Assembly (NCBI GenBank): GCA_964350145.1
Contig: CAYGJL010000001.1
Location: 1-64,000 of the forward strand
Origin: JACDCY01 sp964350145
GTDB taxonomy: Bacteria > Gemmatimonadota > Gemmatimonadetes > Gemmatimonadales > Gemmatimonadaceae
Direction of reading: 5' to 3'
Length of the DNA: 64,000 nt
Made by a program: the position numbers and the translations under genes. A model generated the notes under the pieces. That model had not been told where the DNA came from. It made no database searches and saw nothing but the letters and a program-made list of their open reading frames with translations. Shown one piece after another: positions 15,330 through 22,898 of this stretch. Each line of letters starts with the position of its first letter. The first letter of the stretch is position 1.

Positions 15330-15869
15330 ATGACGCAGCTCGACGACAGCTCTGAAGGCAAGCCGCCCGGCTCCTGGCTCGTGATCTGGACCGAGTCGCG
15401 CGCCGAGAAGAAGGTCGAAGCGCGAATCGCCGCGCTGGGCTTTTCGACGTGGCTTCCCACCATCACCGAGCGGCGCCGGTGGAGCGACCGCTGGCGGGAC
15501 GTGGTGTGCCCGTTGTTTCCCGGGTACCTGTTCGCGCGGGCGGGGTCGGTCGAGTGGTACGATGTCCTGCGCACCCCGGGCGTGCTGACGGTGGTCAAGC
15601 ACGACGGCCGTCCCGCTCTGCTCCAGGACGGATTCGTCCGCGACCTTCGCAACGCGATAGAGCGAAAGGACACTGCCCCCGAGGCGGTAGCGGAACCGGT
15701 GGAATACAAGCCGGGGGAAGAAGTGATCGTGCAGGAAGGTCCGCTTGCCGGCCTGCGCGGCGTCGTGCGCGAGTCTCGTAACCGCCGGCGACTGGTGATC
15801 TGGATCGCCGAGGTCGGGCGGGGAGTCGCGTTCACCATCGGGTCGGCGCTGGTCAAAGCCGCGCCCTAG
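15330..15869 (+). CDS. NusG/RfaH-like transcription antiterminator
   Basis: This encodes 179 aa. The N-terminal NGN domain reads SWLVIWTESRAEKKVEARI then FSTWLPTITERRRW and VVCPLFPGYLFAR (conserved P.FPGYLF motif near residues 62-72). The C-terminal KOW domain is at residues ~130-175 (YKPGEEVIVQEGPLAGLRGVV). Specialised NusG paralogues (RfaH, UpxY, LoaP) let RNA polymerase read through long polysaccharide operons. It is separated by ~75 nt from EPS regulator 1. Its likely target is the 40-kb operon to the right, though it lies 8 kb away. Confidence 0.88.
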   Translation: MTQLDDSSEGKPPGSWLVIWTESRAEKKVEARIAALGFSTWLPTITERRRWSDRWRDVVCPLFPGYLFARAGSVEWYDVLRTPGVLTVVKHDGRPALLQDGFVRDLRNAIERKDTAPEAVAEPVEYKPGEEVIVQEGPLAGLRGVVRESRNRRRLVIWIAEVGRGVAFTIGSALVKAAP

Positions 15870-16064
15870 ACACCCCCCGCGGCACGCATCCCGCAAGAGC
15901 ACTCCCCAGGAACCTCGGGAACAAGCGTAGCGCCCCTGAATACGAGAAGACGACCGCCACGCGGTCCGATTCAGGGACGGGGTGTCCACGCAGCCGTCGC
16001 CTCGAGGTGACAGAAGCGGAAAAAACGACAAGAGTCCGCGTGGAAGCACAGCGGACGGGGAGGA

Positions 16065-16544
16065 GTGATGCGCAGGTCAAAGTTTGCGGTTGCCATGTTC
16101 GCGCTGGTCGCGGTGAGCGCGTGCGCGAGTCTCGGGCGCGGGATCTTTCAGGAGCCGATCGTCAACTTCAAGGACCTGCGCGTGCGCGGGCTCGGGTTGA
16201 GCGGCGGGTCGCTGGACGTGTACCTCAACGTCTACAACCCGAATCAGTTCAGACTCGATGCGACGCGGCTGACGTACAGGCTGCTCGTCGGCGAGAGCGA
16301 ACTCGGCACGGGCGCGCTGGATTCGCGGTTCACGGTGCAGAAGGGCGACTCGACGACCGTTCGGATTCCGGTGGACTTCACGTATTCCGGGATCGGCTCG
16401 GCGGCGCGGCAGATGATTCAGAGCGGGTCGGTGCCGTACACGGTCACCGGTGACGTGACGGTGGCCACGCCGCTCGGCAACTTCACGCGGCCGTACACCG
16501 GGCACGGCCGGTTCTCGGCGTTCGGCGGGGCGAGCCGGCAGTAG
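16065..16544 (+). CDS. LEA14/WHy-domain lipoprotein
   Basis: This encodes 159 aa with a type II signal peptide: Arg/Lys N-terminus, hydrophobic core and lipobox VSAC (Cys at about residue 20). The mature part reads LRVRGLGLSGGSLDVYLNVYNPNQF followed by RLTYRLLVGESELGTG, typical of the LEA type 2/WHy beta-sandwich (split here). The product is probably anchored in a membrane facing the periplasm. A GGAGG site directly precedes GTG 16065 / ATG 16068. The role in this lineage is unknown. Confidence 0.82.
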   Translation: MMRRSKFAVAMFALVAVSACASLGRGIFQEPIVNFKDLRVRGLGLSGGSLDVYLNVYNPNQFRLDATRLTYRLLVGESELGTGALDSRFTVQKGDSTTVRIPVDFTYSGIGSAARQMIQSGSVPYTVTGDVTVATPLGNFTRPYTGHGRFSAFGGASRQ

Positions 16545-16572
16545 TCACTAAGCGCCGGGAAAAGGCGAGGGG

Positions 16573-16974
16573 TTAACCCACCGCTACTTCCAGGCGCGGC
16601 TCGTCGTGTTTCCTGGGAGTGTAAACGGTGATACGCACACTCTTCCCGAGCACCAAATACCACTCCGTCAGCTTGTCGTACGTAATGCTTGAGAGCTTTC
16701 CCGCCCACAGACATGAAAGAGTTGGTTGACTTGTTGAAAGCTTCTTTGCGGCTTCGCGCTGACTCCAGCCATTTTTCTCGACGAGTTTCTTGATTCCCAG
16801 CGCTAGATCCGCTTTTGCCTTGCGCTCCTCCGCATCGGCGAAGCCTAGATCGGCGAATACGTTTCCAGTGCCGATGAGAATGGTGTTGTGATCGGCTTCC
16901 GCAGCTCGTTCGATTGGGAGGCTTCTCGTTTTTGTTTTCGCGCTTCCGGCGCGAGTCTTCGATTCGACTGTCAT
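16573..16974 (-). CDS. HigA-like XRE antitoxin
   Basis: This encodes 133 aa. After a basic N-terminus comes GNVFADLGFADAEERKAKADLAL, then an HTH NGWSQREAAKKLSTSQPTLS (residues ~70-90) and KSVRITVYTPR, as in the COG5606 HigA-like family. It is the second gene of a toxin-first pair with the RelE-like gene 69 nt upstream. Base composition is lower in GC than the neighbours, in line with acquisition. A paralogue lies at 17537-17926. Confidence 0.85.
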   Translation of the reverse strand: MTVESKTRAGSAKTKTRSLPIERAAEADHNTILIGTGNVFADLGFADAEERKAKADLALGIKKLVEKNGWSQREAAKKLSTSQPTLSCLWAGKLSSITYDKLTEWYLVLGKSVRITVYTPRKHDEPRLEVAVG

Positions 16975-17043
16975 GGCCCTATCCAGCGTTCAGTGGCGGA
17001 ATATCGTGATTATGCTGATGAAAAATTCGACTGCGATCCGGAC

Positions 17044-17412
17044 TCAATTGTCCGGGCCTTGCTGCCTGTAGTGTTCTCTCGCTGCCTTTAATCGGCCGAG
17101 AATCCTATCTAGGTCCGCTTTCGGTGTGGCGACTCCCGACTTCGATTTTTTCTGAAAAGAGCCGAGCACATAAACCACCCCTTTCAATTTTACCGTGTAC
17201 ATCGTCCGGTACGTTCCACTCGCGTCATTCACGCGAATCTCCATTACGTCACTGAGCGGCCCGTGCAGCGTCTTTGCGTTTGCTGGCGTTTCGCCCTGCT
17301 GTACTTCGTTCAGCGCGTTTCCGAACGCATCCTGCAATTCCGCTGAAAGTGACGTTAGCTCTCTGTATGCCTGGGGAATCCATCTGAGCGGTTTTTCGTC
17401 GTTCACTTCCAT
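17044..17412 (-). CDS. RelE/HigB-type toxin (Gp49-like)
   Basis: This encodes 122 aa. It has KPLRWIPQAYRELTSLSAELQDAFGNAL, GETPANAKTLHGPLSDVMEIRVND, GTYRTMYTVKL and VYVLGSFQKKSKSGVATPK, the phage-derived Gp49-like HigB signature (the Lys-rich FQKKSK..TP.. stretch is diagnostic). I chose ATG 17412 because a longer frame would begin inside the predicted promoter -35 box. The toxin is expected to cut mRNA on the ribosome. Confidence 0.88.
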   Translation of the reverse strand: MEVNDEKPLRWIPQAYRELTSLSAELQDAFGNALNEVQQGETPANAKTLHGPLSDVMEIRVNDASGTYRTMYTVKLKGVVYVLGSFQKKSKSGVATPKADLDRILGRLKAAREHYRQQGPDN

Positions 17413-17444
17413 TCCCTTGGACTGCCAGTAAGCCGTACGTCGGT

Positions 17445-17473
17445 ATGATATAAAATTATGTATCGCCACGCAA
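17445..17473 (-). promoter_or_regulatory. Promoter of the HigBA-like operon
   Basis: On the minus strand TTGCGT (17468-17473) and TATCAT (17445-17450) are exactly 17 nt apart, in an AT-rich patch about 33 nt upstream of the toxin ATG. It also argues against the longer toxin frame starting at 17469. Confidence 0.6.
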
Positions 17474-17536
17474 GGGACCGGGGGACCCTAGAATGGCCGG
17501 CAATAGTCACGGCTGCTTTGCGGCTTCGCGCTGATG

Positions 17537-17926
17537 CTATACCGCTGTGAGCACCTGCACCGACACGCCAGCACGCTGTTTACCCGCCGGGCGCGGATAG
17601 ACCTGAATGCGAATCTCCATGCCGAGCACGTTGAGGTAGCGCTCGAGGCGCTCGCGGCTGAACCGCCGCAGCTTGCCATTCATGATGTCCGACATTTCGG
17701 ATTCGGCGATGCCAAGCACGGAGGCTGCCTTCTTCTGCGTCCACCCGTGATCTTCGACGATGTTGACGATCACGTGGGTGAGGTTGGCCTTGGCCTGGCG
17801 CTCCTCGGCATCTGCGCGGCCTAAATCAGCGAAGACGTTTCCGCTCCCCTCTTCGAACACCACGTCGTCGGGCGTCTCGCTTGGCGCCGCTGCCGTGGCG
17901 GTGGACGCGCGTCGCTTGTTGTTCAT
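17537..17926 (-). CDS. Orphan HigA-like XRE regulator
   Basis: This encodes 129 aa. It shares GNVFADLG-ADAEERQAKANL and the HTH GWTQKKAASVLGIAESEMSDI (slightly trimmed) with the antitoxin at 16573-16974, and ends LGMEIRIQVYPRPAGK. No toxin gene lies next to it. Upstream sequence instead runs into the ~280-bp repeat copy B. It may repress its own promoter, act as an antitoxin to the neighbouring HigB, or be a relic. Confidence 0.8.
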   Translation of the reverse strand: MNNKRRASTATAAAPSETPDDVVFEEGSGNVFADLGRADAEERQAKANLTHVIVNIVEDHGWTQKKAASVLGIAESEMSDIMNGKLRRFSRERLERYLNVLGMEIRIQVYPRPAGKQRAGVSVQVLTAV

Positions 17927-17987
17927 TGCTTCTCTCTCTTCCGGCGGGACTTGGCCGGCTCCCTCGACATCCGAGGCAGCCTCAGTT

Positions 17988-18016
17988 ATCTTAACAGTAT
18001 TGTGAAGAAATCGCAA
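17988..18016 (-). promoter_or_regulatory. Promoter of the orphan HigA-like gene
   Basis: On the minus strand TTGCGA (18011-18016) and TAAGAT (17988-17993) are 17 nt apart, about 60 nt before the ATG at 17926. This supports expression of the orphan gene. The remainder of 17927-18490 holds a possible antitoxin-gene remnant near 18096, the repeat copy B and no other gene. Confidence 0.5.
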
Positions 18017-18126
18017 GCGACGGCCCGCCAGAGGGCGACAAAATTCTGCGCCACTGGAAAAAAGTCGTCGACAATATTCGACCCAGCGCACAGGGATGAA
18101 AGAGTTGGTCGGCGACCAGCGACTGG

Positions 18127-18408
18127 CTATTGGCCATGTCAAACACTGCAACAGAGCACTGCCAAGCCGAGAGCTGCCAGCGACAAGCTGACCGCCTCGC
18201 GCTGACGACCACATAGAACCGCCAAAGCGGGGAGCCACCAGCGAGAAGCGTCTGCCAGCTGGGAGCCTGAAAGCGCCCTGTCAACATCGCCTGCCGCCCG
18301 AAGTTGGTAGCTATCTGCTGGCAGCTCCCCGCTTGGCAGTTCTATGTGGTCTCTATCCGGAAGCTGGCAGCTACGCAGCTGGTGGCGATCAGCTGTCCTC
18401 AGTCGCAG
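18127..18408 (-). repeat. Approximately 280-bp structured repeat, copy B (inverted)
   Basis: This is the reverse complement of 14534-14813, at roughly 90% identity or better by eye, with one or two small indels. The two copies bracket a 3.3-kb segment with the marR/nusG-like pair, the LEA lipoprotein, the HigBA-like pair and the orphan HigA. No transposase lies between them. Confidence 0.88.
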
Positions 18409-18490
18409 ATTCGTCCTGGCCACGCGGAATATCAGTGATTTCGAAGGGATTGATGGATTGTCGGTTATCAAGCCGCATTAGTTTGCTTGC

Positions 18491-18922
18491 ATGATTCACC
18501 CATGTCGGCGGGCAGCGACCGCGGCCATCGTCATGGCCGCCCTCGCGTGCGGCCCGGAGCTCACGACTCCCTCGTCCACAAATATTTCAGGCACGTGGAC
18601 ATCGTCCGATACCGCTGCCGGCGTGACCGACTTCGTGCTCGTCCTTTCGCAGGCCTCCGATGGCGCGCTCACCGGATCGTGGTCAGGGCGCGCGCTGGAG
18701 GTCAATGGCGCGTGTCCGGCGGAGCTCGGCTGCGCACCGACTAACGCGATTATCGGGTCGAATACGGTGTTTCAGGTGTTCATCGATCTGATTGGTCTGG
18801 GTAAATTCACGGGCCAGGTAGAAAGCGACGCCCATTTCAGGGGCCATCTAGTTGGAGCCGCGTTGACGTTTCACAGTGCCGCCACGAGCCAGGGCGCGCG
18901 CCTGACCAGGATCGCTCGATAG
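18491..18922 (+). CDS. Small predicted lipoprotein of unknown function
   Basis: This encodes 143 aa. A signal peptide ends in the lipobox-like LACGP (Cys near residue 20). The mature part (SGTWTSSDTAAGVTDFVLVLSQ, then GALTGSWSG) looks like a beta-rich extracytoplasmic domain with Gly-Trp repeats, as in many small secreted lipoproteins. No family is recognised. It ends 38 nt before the annotated hflX start. Confidence 0.6.
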   Translation: MIHPCRRAATAAIVMAALACGPELTTPSSTNISGTWTSSDTAAGVTDFVLVLSQASDGALTGSWSGRALEVNGACPAELGCAPTNAIIGSNTVFQVFIDLIGLGKFTGQVESDAHFRGHLVGAALTFHSAATSQGARLTRIAR

Positions 18923-18960
18923 CGCGCGATCTCATCCAACTGACCTCTCCCGTCGAGCGC

Positions 18961-20253
18961 GTGCTGCTCGTCGGGGCTCCGCTCAAACGAGCGGGCAAAG
19001 CGCGCGTTCCGGCGGGTGCGCGCAACCGGGCCATGGATGAGCATCTCGAGGAACTCGAGCAGCTCGTAGATACCGCCGGCGGCCAGGTCGTGGGTAGCGT
19101 CACCCAGCAGCTCGATCGCCCCAACCCGGGCACATACCTGGGCAAGGGGAAGATCGAAGAGCTCGGCCAGCGGGTCACGGACACGGGCGCGACTCTCATT
19201 GTGTTCGACGACGAGCTTACACCCGCGCAGGGCAAGAACGTCGAGGACGCGACCGGCCGGCGCGTGATGGACCGCGCCGAGTTGATTCTCGACATCTTTG
19301 CGACGCGCGCCCGGTCGAACGAGGCCAAGCTGCAGGTAGAGCTCGCGCAGCTCCAGTACATGCTGCCGCGGCTCACGCGGATGTGGGCCCACTTGGAGCG
19401 ATTCAAGGGCGGCATCGGCATGCGGGGCCCGGGTGAGACGCAGCTCGAGACCGACCGGCGTCTGATCAACCAGCGGATCAAGACTCTGCGGCATCGCCTG
19501 GAAGAGGTGGAGCGCTCGCGCGACGTGCAGCGGTCCGGACGACGCGACGTGTTTCGCGCCAGTCTCGTCGGCTACACCAATGCGGGGAAGTCGTCCATTC
19601 TGCGCGGCCTGTCAGGAGCGACGGAGGTATTCGTCGAGGACCGGCTGTTCGCAACGCTGGATCCGCTGACGCGCGATGTGGACATTGGCGAGAATCATCC
19701 TGTCGTGCTCACCGATACCGTCGGGTTCATCCGGAAGCTGCCACACGATCTCGTCGCGTCGTTCCGCGCGACGTTGTCGGAGGTTCGTGAGGCCGATCTG
19801 CTGCTCCACGTGATTGACGCGAGCCACCCGCAGTGGGAGGAGCAACTGGCGGTCGTAAACGACGTGCTCACCGAAATAGGCGCCGAGGAAAAGCCCGTGG
19901 TGCACGTGTTCAACAAGGTGGACCAGCTCGACACTGACGCGCTCACGGCACTACAGGATCGCGTGCGAGGGGAGATGCCAGACGCCGTCTTCGTATCGGC
20001 GGTGGCGGAGGACGGGCTGGAGCCGTTGAGGAGGGCGCTGCTAGGAGCCCTGCGGAATCAGCGGCCGATTTTAGAGATTCGTATGCCCGCGGCTGACGGC
20101 CGGTTGCTGGCCGAGATTCATCGCGAAGGCGAAGTCATCGAGCAAAAGCACGACGGCGAAGAACTTGTTCTAATTGCCCGTGTGGGGCCGTCGCTGGCGA
20201 GCAGGCTCAGGCAGGAAGGTTTGACGGGAGCGGGCGCAGCTAGCGATCCCTAA
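18961..20253 (+). CDS. hflX: GTPase HflX
   Basis: This encodes 430 aa. HflX binds ribosomes and can split or rescue 70S particles under stress. The N-terminal HflX domain has NPGTYLGKGKIEEL and GPGETQLETDRR. The G domain has G1 GYTNAGKSS (~residue 204), G3 DTVGFIRKLPHDLVASFRATL (trimmed), and G4 NKVD. The GTG at 18961 may not be the true start: the same frame continues upstream (RDLIQLTSPVER, about 13 codons) in a way that matches homologues, so a non-standard start such as CTG 18940 is possible. It converges with the dehydratase gene 16 nt away. Confidence 0.93.
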   Translation: MLLVGAPLKRAGKARVPAGARNRAMDEHLEELEQLVDTAGGQVVGSVTQQLDRPNPGTYLGKGKIEELGQRVTDTGATLIVFDDELTPAQGKNVEDATGRRVMDRAELILDIFATRARSNEAKLQVELAQLQYMLPRLTRMWAHLERFKGGIGMRGPGETQLETDRRLINQRIKTLRHRLEEVERSRDVQRSGRRDVFRASLVGYTNAGKSSILRGLSGATEVFVEDRLFATLDPLTRDVDIGENHPVVLTDTVGFIRKLPHDLVASFRATLSEVREADLLLHVIDASHPQWEEQLAVVNDVLTEIGAEEKPVVHVFNKVDQLDTDALTALQDRVRGEMPDAVFVSAVAEDGLEPLRRALLGALRNQRPILEIRMPAADGRLLAEIHREGEVIEQKHDGEELVLIARVGPSLASRLRQEGLTGAGAASDP

Positions 20254-20269
20254 CCGCTCCGACGAAGAG

Positions 20270-22201
20270 CTACGCGATCGCTACGGTGAACTCCCGCGGT
20301 GGCGTCGCCGTGTCCCGCGGAGTCGGCGGGCCGTGCGGCTGGAAGTCCGGCACCAGCTCCCGGAGCAGCTTGCGAATCTCCTCCTCCGCGTTGCCTTCCA
20401 GAGCGCTTTTCGCCAGGGCGTCGATCTTCCGCATGGTGCCTTCCGCGAGCAATCCGTTGCGGGCTCGCAACACCTTCGGGTGATCGGTCGGAAGGACGTG
20501 TTCCGCGCTGAAGAACATCTCTTCGTACAGCTTTTCGCCGGGTCTGATACCGCAAAATTGAATCTTGATGTCCTGGCCGGGTTCCAGGCCCGAGAGCCGG
20601 ATGAGGTCCGTCGCGAGATCAACCACCTTTACCGGCTCGCCCATGTCGAGGACGAAAACCTCTCCGCCGCGGCCCAGCGCTCCGGCCTGGAGAATCAGCT
20701 GCACTGCCTCGGGGATGGTCATGAAGAACCGCTGCATTTCCGGGTGCGTGACCGTTACCGGTCCGCCCGCGCGGATCTGCCGCATGAACATCGGAACGAC
20801 GCTTCCGCGGCTGCCGAGCACGTTACCGAACCGAACCGACACAAAATTCCTGTCGTGCTTCGTCGCCGCGTGCTGGACGATCTGCTCGGCGACACGCTTG
20901 GACGCGCCCATGACGCTGGTCGGCCGGACGGCCTTGTCCGTCGAGACAAGGACGAAGCGCTGGATGCCGGCGGCGATCGCGGCATCCACGGTGTTGCGCG
21001 TGCCTGTGACGTTGTTGGTGACGGCTTCGACGACGTTGTCCTCCATCAGCGGAACGTGCTTGTGGGCGGCCGCATGGAAGACCGCGTGGGGGCGATAAGC
21101 GGCCATCACCTTCATCATCCGGTCTCGATCGCGGACGTCGGCGATCACGGGGACGATTTTGACGTCGGGAAAGGCTTCGTGCAGCTCGTGGTAGATATCG
21201 AAGATCGAGTTCTCGCCGTGGCCAAGCAGCACGAGTTTCGTGGGCGCGAGACGACCGAGCTGCCGGCACAGCTCGCTTCCAATCGAGCCGCCCGCACCGG
21301 TGATCAGCACCGTCTCACCCGTGGCAAGGGCCGCGACTGACGCAAGATCGGTTTCGACGATGTCCCGCCGAAGCAGATCCTGAATCTCCACCTCGCGGAG
21401 AGTGGCGCTACCGCCTTTCTGGGATATGATCTCCGGGAGGCTCGGAACCGTGAGCGTCGAGATGCCGGAGTCCAGGGCGGCGCGGACGACTTGACGAATG
21501 ACCGTTCCGGTCGCCGATGGCATCGCGATGACGAGCTCAGCGACGTCGTGCTTGCTGATCAGTTCCCGAAGATCGGATAGTGAGCCGAGTACGGGGAGGT
21601 CGCACAGCATGTGGCCGTGCTTGGCTCTGTTGTCGTCAACGAAGCCGATGGGCAGCATTCCCAATCGCGCGCTCGCGAACAGCTCTTTCGTTACTTGCTT
21701 GCCGGTCGTTCCCGCACCTACGATGATCGTCCGCTTAGCCTTGTCGTCTCGCCTGCGCTGCGCGTGTCCCCACGTGCCTGCGCGCGCGAGTAGCCTCGGT
21801 AGCGCCACGAACGCGCCCGCGAGCATCGAGTCTATTACGACCACTGAGAAGGGCACGCGAGTCGGCGTAATTCCGAGCAGCGGCAACAGAAGCAATCCGA
21901 CGACTGCGCAAATCGCGCCCGCTGCTGCGCCTGCCGCGAGCAGCGATCGTAGCTCTCCTATGCTCGCGTGGCGCCAGAGTCGTCGGTACAGTCCGAGCGG
22001 ATAGAAGGCCGCGAGTCGCAGCGGGACGCAGATTGCGATGTAGGGAAGGACGAGCGCCGTGTTCCGGGCGACCCATTCGACTTCCTCGAAACGAATCGCG
22101 AAAGCCAGGAGCGATGCCAGGATCAAGCTGACGGCATCGCTGACGAAAAGATGTCTGTTCCGAAAGTGGAAACCGCGGTCGGAATTCTTGGAAGAACCCA
22201 T
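20270..22201 (-). CDS. Membrane-anchored nucleotide-sugar 4,6-dehydratase (WbpM/CapD/PglF type)
   Basis: This encodes 643 aa. Four N-terminal transmembrane segments (residues ~20-130) are followed by a CoA-binding-like Rossmann region (IIVGAGTTGKQV) and then the catalytic SDR domain (VLITGAGGSIGSELCRQL near residue 290). The family's altered catalytic triad is visible in STDKAVRPTSVMGASKR. It dehydrates UDP-GlcNAc to the 4-keto-6-deoxy sugar, a branch point for bacillosamine, QuiNAc/FucNAc or nonulosonates. It is divergent from EPS regulator 2. Confidence 0.92.
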   Translation of the reverse strand: MGSSKNSDRGFHFRNRHLFVSDAVSLILASLLAFAIRFEEVEWVARNTALVLPYIAICVPLRLAAFYPLGLYRRLWRHASIGELRSLLAAGAAAGAICAVVGLLLLPLLGITPTRVPFSVVVIDSMLAGAFVALPRLLARAGTWGHAQRRRDDKAKRTIIVGAGTTGKQVTKELFASARLGMLPIGFVDDNRAKHGHMLCDLPVLGSLSDLRELISKHDVAELVIAMPSATGTVIRQVVRAALDSGISTLTVPSLPEIISQKGGSATLREVEIQDLLRRDIVETDLASVAALATGETVLITGAGGSIGSELCRQLGRLAPTKLVLLGHGENSIFDIYHELHEAFPDVKIVPVIADVRDRDRMMKVMAAYRPHAVFHAAAHKHVPLMEDNVVEAVTNNVTGTRNTVDAAIAAGIQRFVLVSTDKAVRPTSVMGASKRVAEQIVQHAATKHDRNFVSVRFGNVLGSRGSVVPMFMRQIRAGGPVTVTHPEMQRFFMTIPEAVQLILQAGALGRGGEVFVLDMGEPVKVVDLATDLIRLSGLEPGQDIKIQFCGIRPGEKLYEEMFFSAEHVLPTDHPKVLRARNGLLAEGTMRKIDALAKSALEGNAEEEIRKLLRELVPDFQPHGPPTPRDTATPPREFTVAIA

Positions 22202-22300
22202 TACGAAAAGTACGGACCTCGAACGTCGGGTTGGATGGACCAGCTTCGCGTCGCCCGTAAATGTATACGCGAGGGATGCATGGCTGCACGGGGAAAAGGG

Positions 22301-22340
22301 TTGACAGGACTTAGCTTAGCCCTATGTTCAAGCGTTGAAC
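22301..22340 (+). promoter_or_regulatory. Promoter and MarR-type operator upstream of EPS regulator 2
   Basis: A perfect TTGACA (22301-22306) and TATGTT (22323-22328) are separated by 16 nt. The -10 overlaps the palindrome GTTCAA-GCG-TTGAAC (22326-22340), identical in its arms to that at 14880-14894. The stretch lies between the divergent dehydratase gene (start 22201) and marR 2, so it could control both directions. Confidence 0.78.
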
Positions 22341-22370
22341 GAATCCTTTCCGTCCTCGATCCCGCGTGCC

Positions 22371-22697
22371 GTGCCCGTGCCTGACTCAGCCATATTGCGC
22401 GTCCTTCGACTGATCGAAGCGAGTCCGGCGCTGACCCAGCGTGAGATGGCGCGCGAGATGGGAGTCAGCCTTGGCAAGGCGAATTATTGCCTGCGGGCGC
22501 TGCTCACCACGGGATTTGTCAAAGCGCAGAATTTCCGGCGAAGCTCGCACAAGCGCGGTTATGTGTACCTGCTGACCCACGAAGGGGTGGCCGCCAAGGC
22601 CGCACTTACACGGGATTTCCTCGCGCGCAAGCGGGAGGAATACGACGCTCTTCGGGTCGAGATCGAGCGGCTCGAGCAGGAGACTGCAAAGCTGTAA
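22371..22697 (+). CDS. MarR-family EPS-associated transcriptional regulator 2
   Basis: This encodes 108 aa from GTG 22371, chosen because MPVPDSAILR then aligns with the start of regulator 1; the longer frame from TTG 22335 would begin inside the operator. The HTH LTQREMAREMGVSLGKANYC and C-terminal REEYDALRVEIERLEQ match TIGR04176. It probably controls the polysaccharide locus and its own promoter through the GTTCAA-N3-TTGAAC site. Confidence 0.87.
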   Translation: MPVPDSAILRVLRLIEASPALTQREMAREMGVSLGKANYCLRALLTTGFVKAQNFRRSSHKRGYVYLLTHEGVAAKAALTRDFLARKREEYDALRVEIERLEQETAKL

Positions 22698-22705
22698 GAG
22701 AGAAG

Positions 22706-22732
22706 AGCCGCCGGAGTAGTTGGCAGGCGGCT
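22706..22732 (+). terminator. Hairpin after EPS regulator 2
   Basis: AGCCGCC (22706-22712) and GGCGGCT (22726-22732) form a 7-bp GC-rich stem starting 9 nt after the stop codon. There is no clear T-tract, so it may be a weak terminator, an attenuator or a pause hairpin. Confidence 0.4.
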
Positions 22733-22767
22733 GCGTCAGAAAAACTCGTCCATCGGTTATTCACGAA

Positions 22768-22890
22768 ATGTGACTGACCGTGCATCCGGGTGCCCACGAT
22801 CCATTCTGCCGGATCGCATGGGTGGCCGGCCAGCTTCCCGGTTCGTTATCCCGGCCGGGTCCCGCGCCGAATAAGGGTCGGGTCACCCAC
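22768..22890 (+). pseudogene. Decayed 5' remnant of a second NusG-like gene
   Basis: Starting with the same 17-mer found before the intact NusG-like gene (15302-15318), about 115 nt can be aligned colinearly with 15302-15417. In-phase GQLPGSL corresponds to GKPPGSW, and GGGTCCCGCGCCGAATAAG to GAGTCGCGCGCCGAGAAG, where a TAA now interrupts the frame. No NGN or KOW domain remains beyond this. The evidence is sequence similarity judged by eye. Confidence 0.55.
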
Positions 22891-22898
22891 TGCGGCTC

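Noticed and set aside
15870..16064. Possible terminator from GACACCCC and GGGGTGTCC around the gap after the NusG-like gene
   Set aside because: The matching arms are short and more than 100 nt apart with no T-tract, so a hairpin terminator is not supported.
14534..18408. Insertion sequence or composite transposon bounded by the 280-bp repeats
   Set aside because: No transposase or recombinase is encoded between the copies and I see no target-site duplication; it is kept only as an inverted-repeat-bounded segment.
20333..21340. Plus-strand open frame of 335 codons inside the dehydratase gene
   Set aside because: It is antisense to a clear WbpM-type coding sequence and shows no protein motifs; it is the usual high-GC mirror frame.
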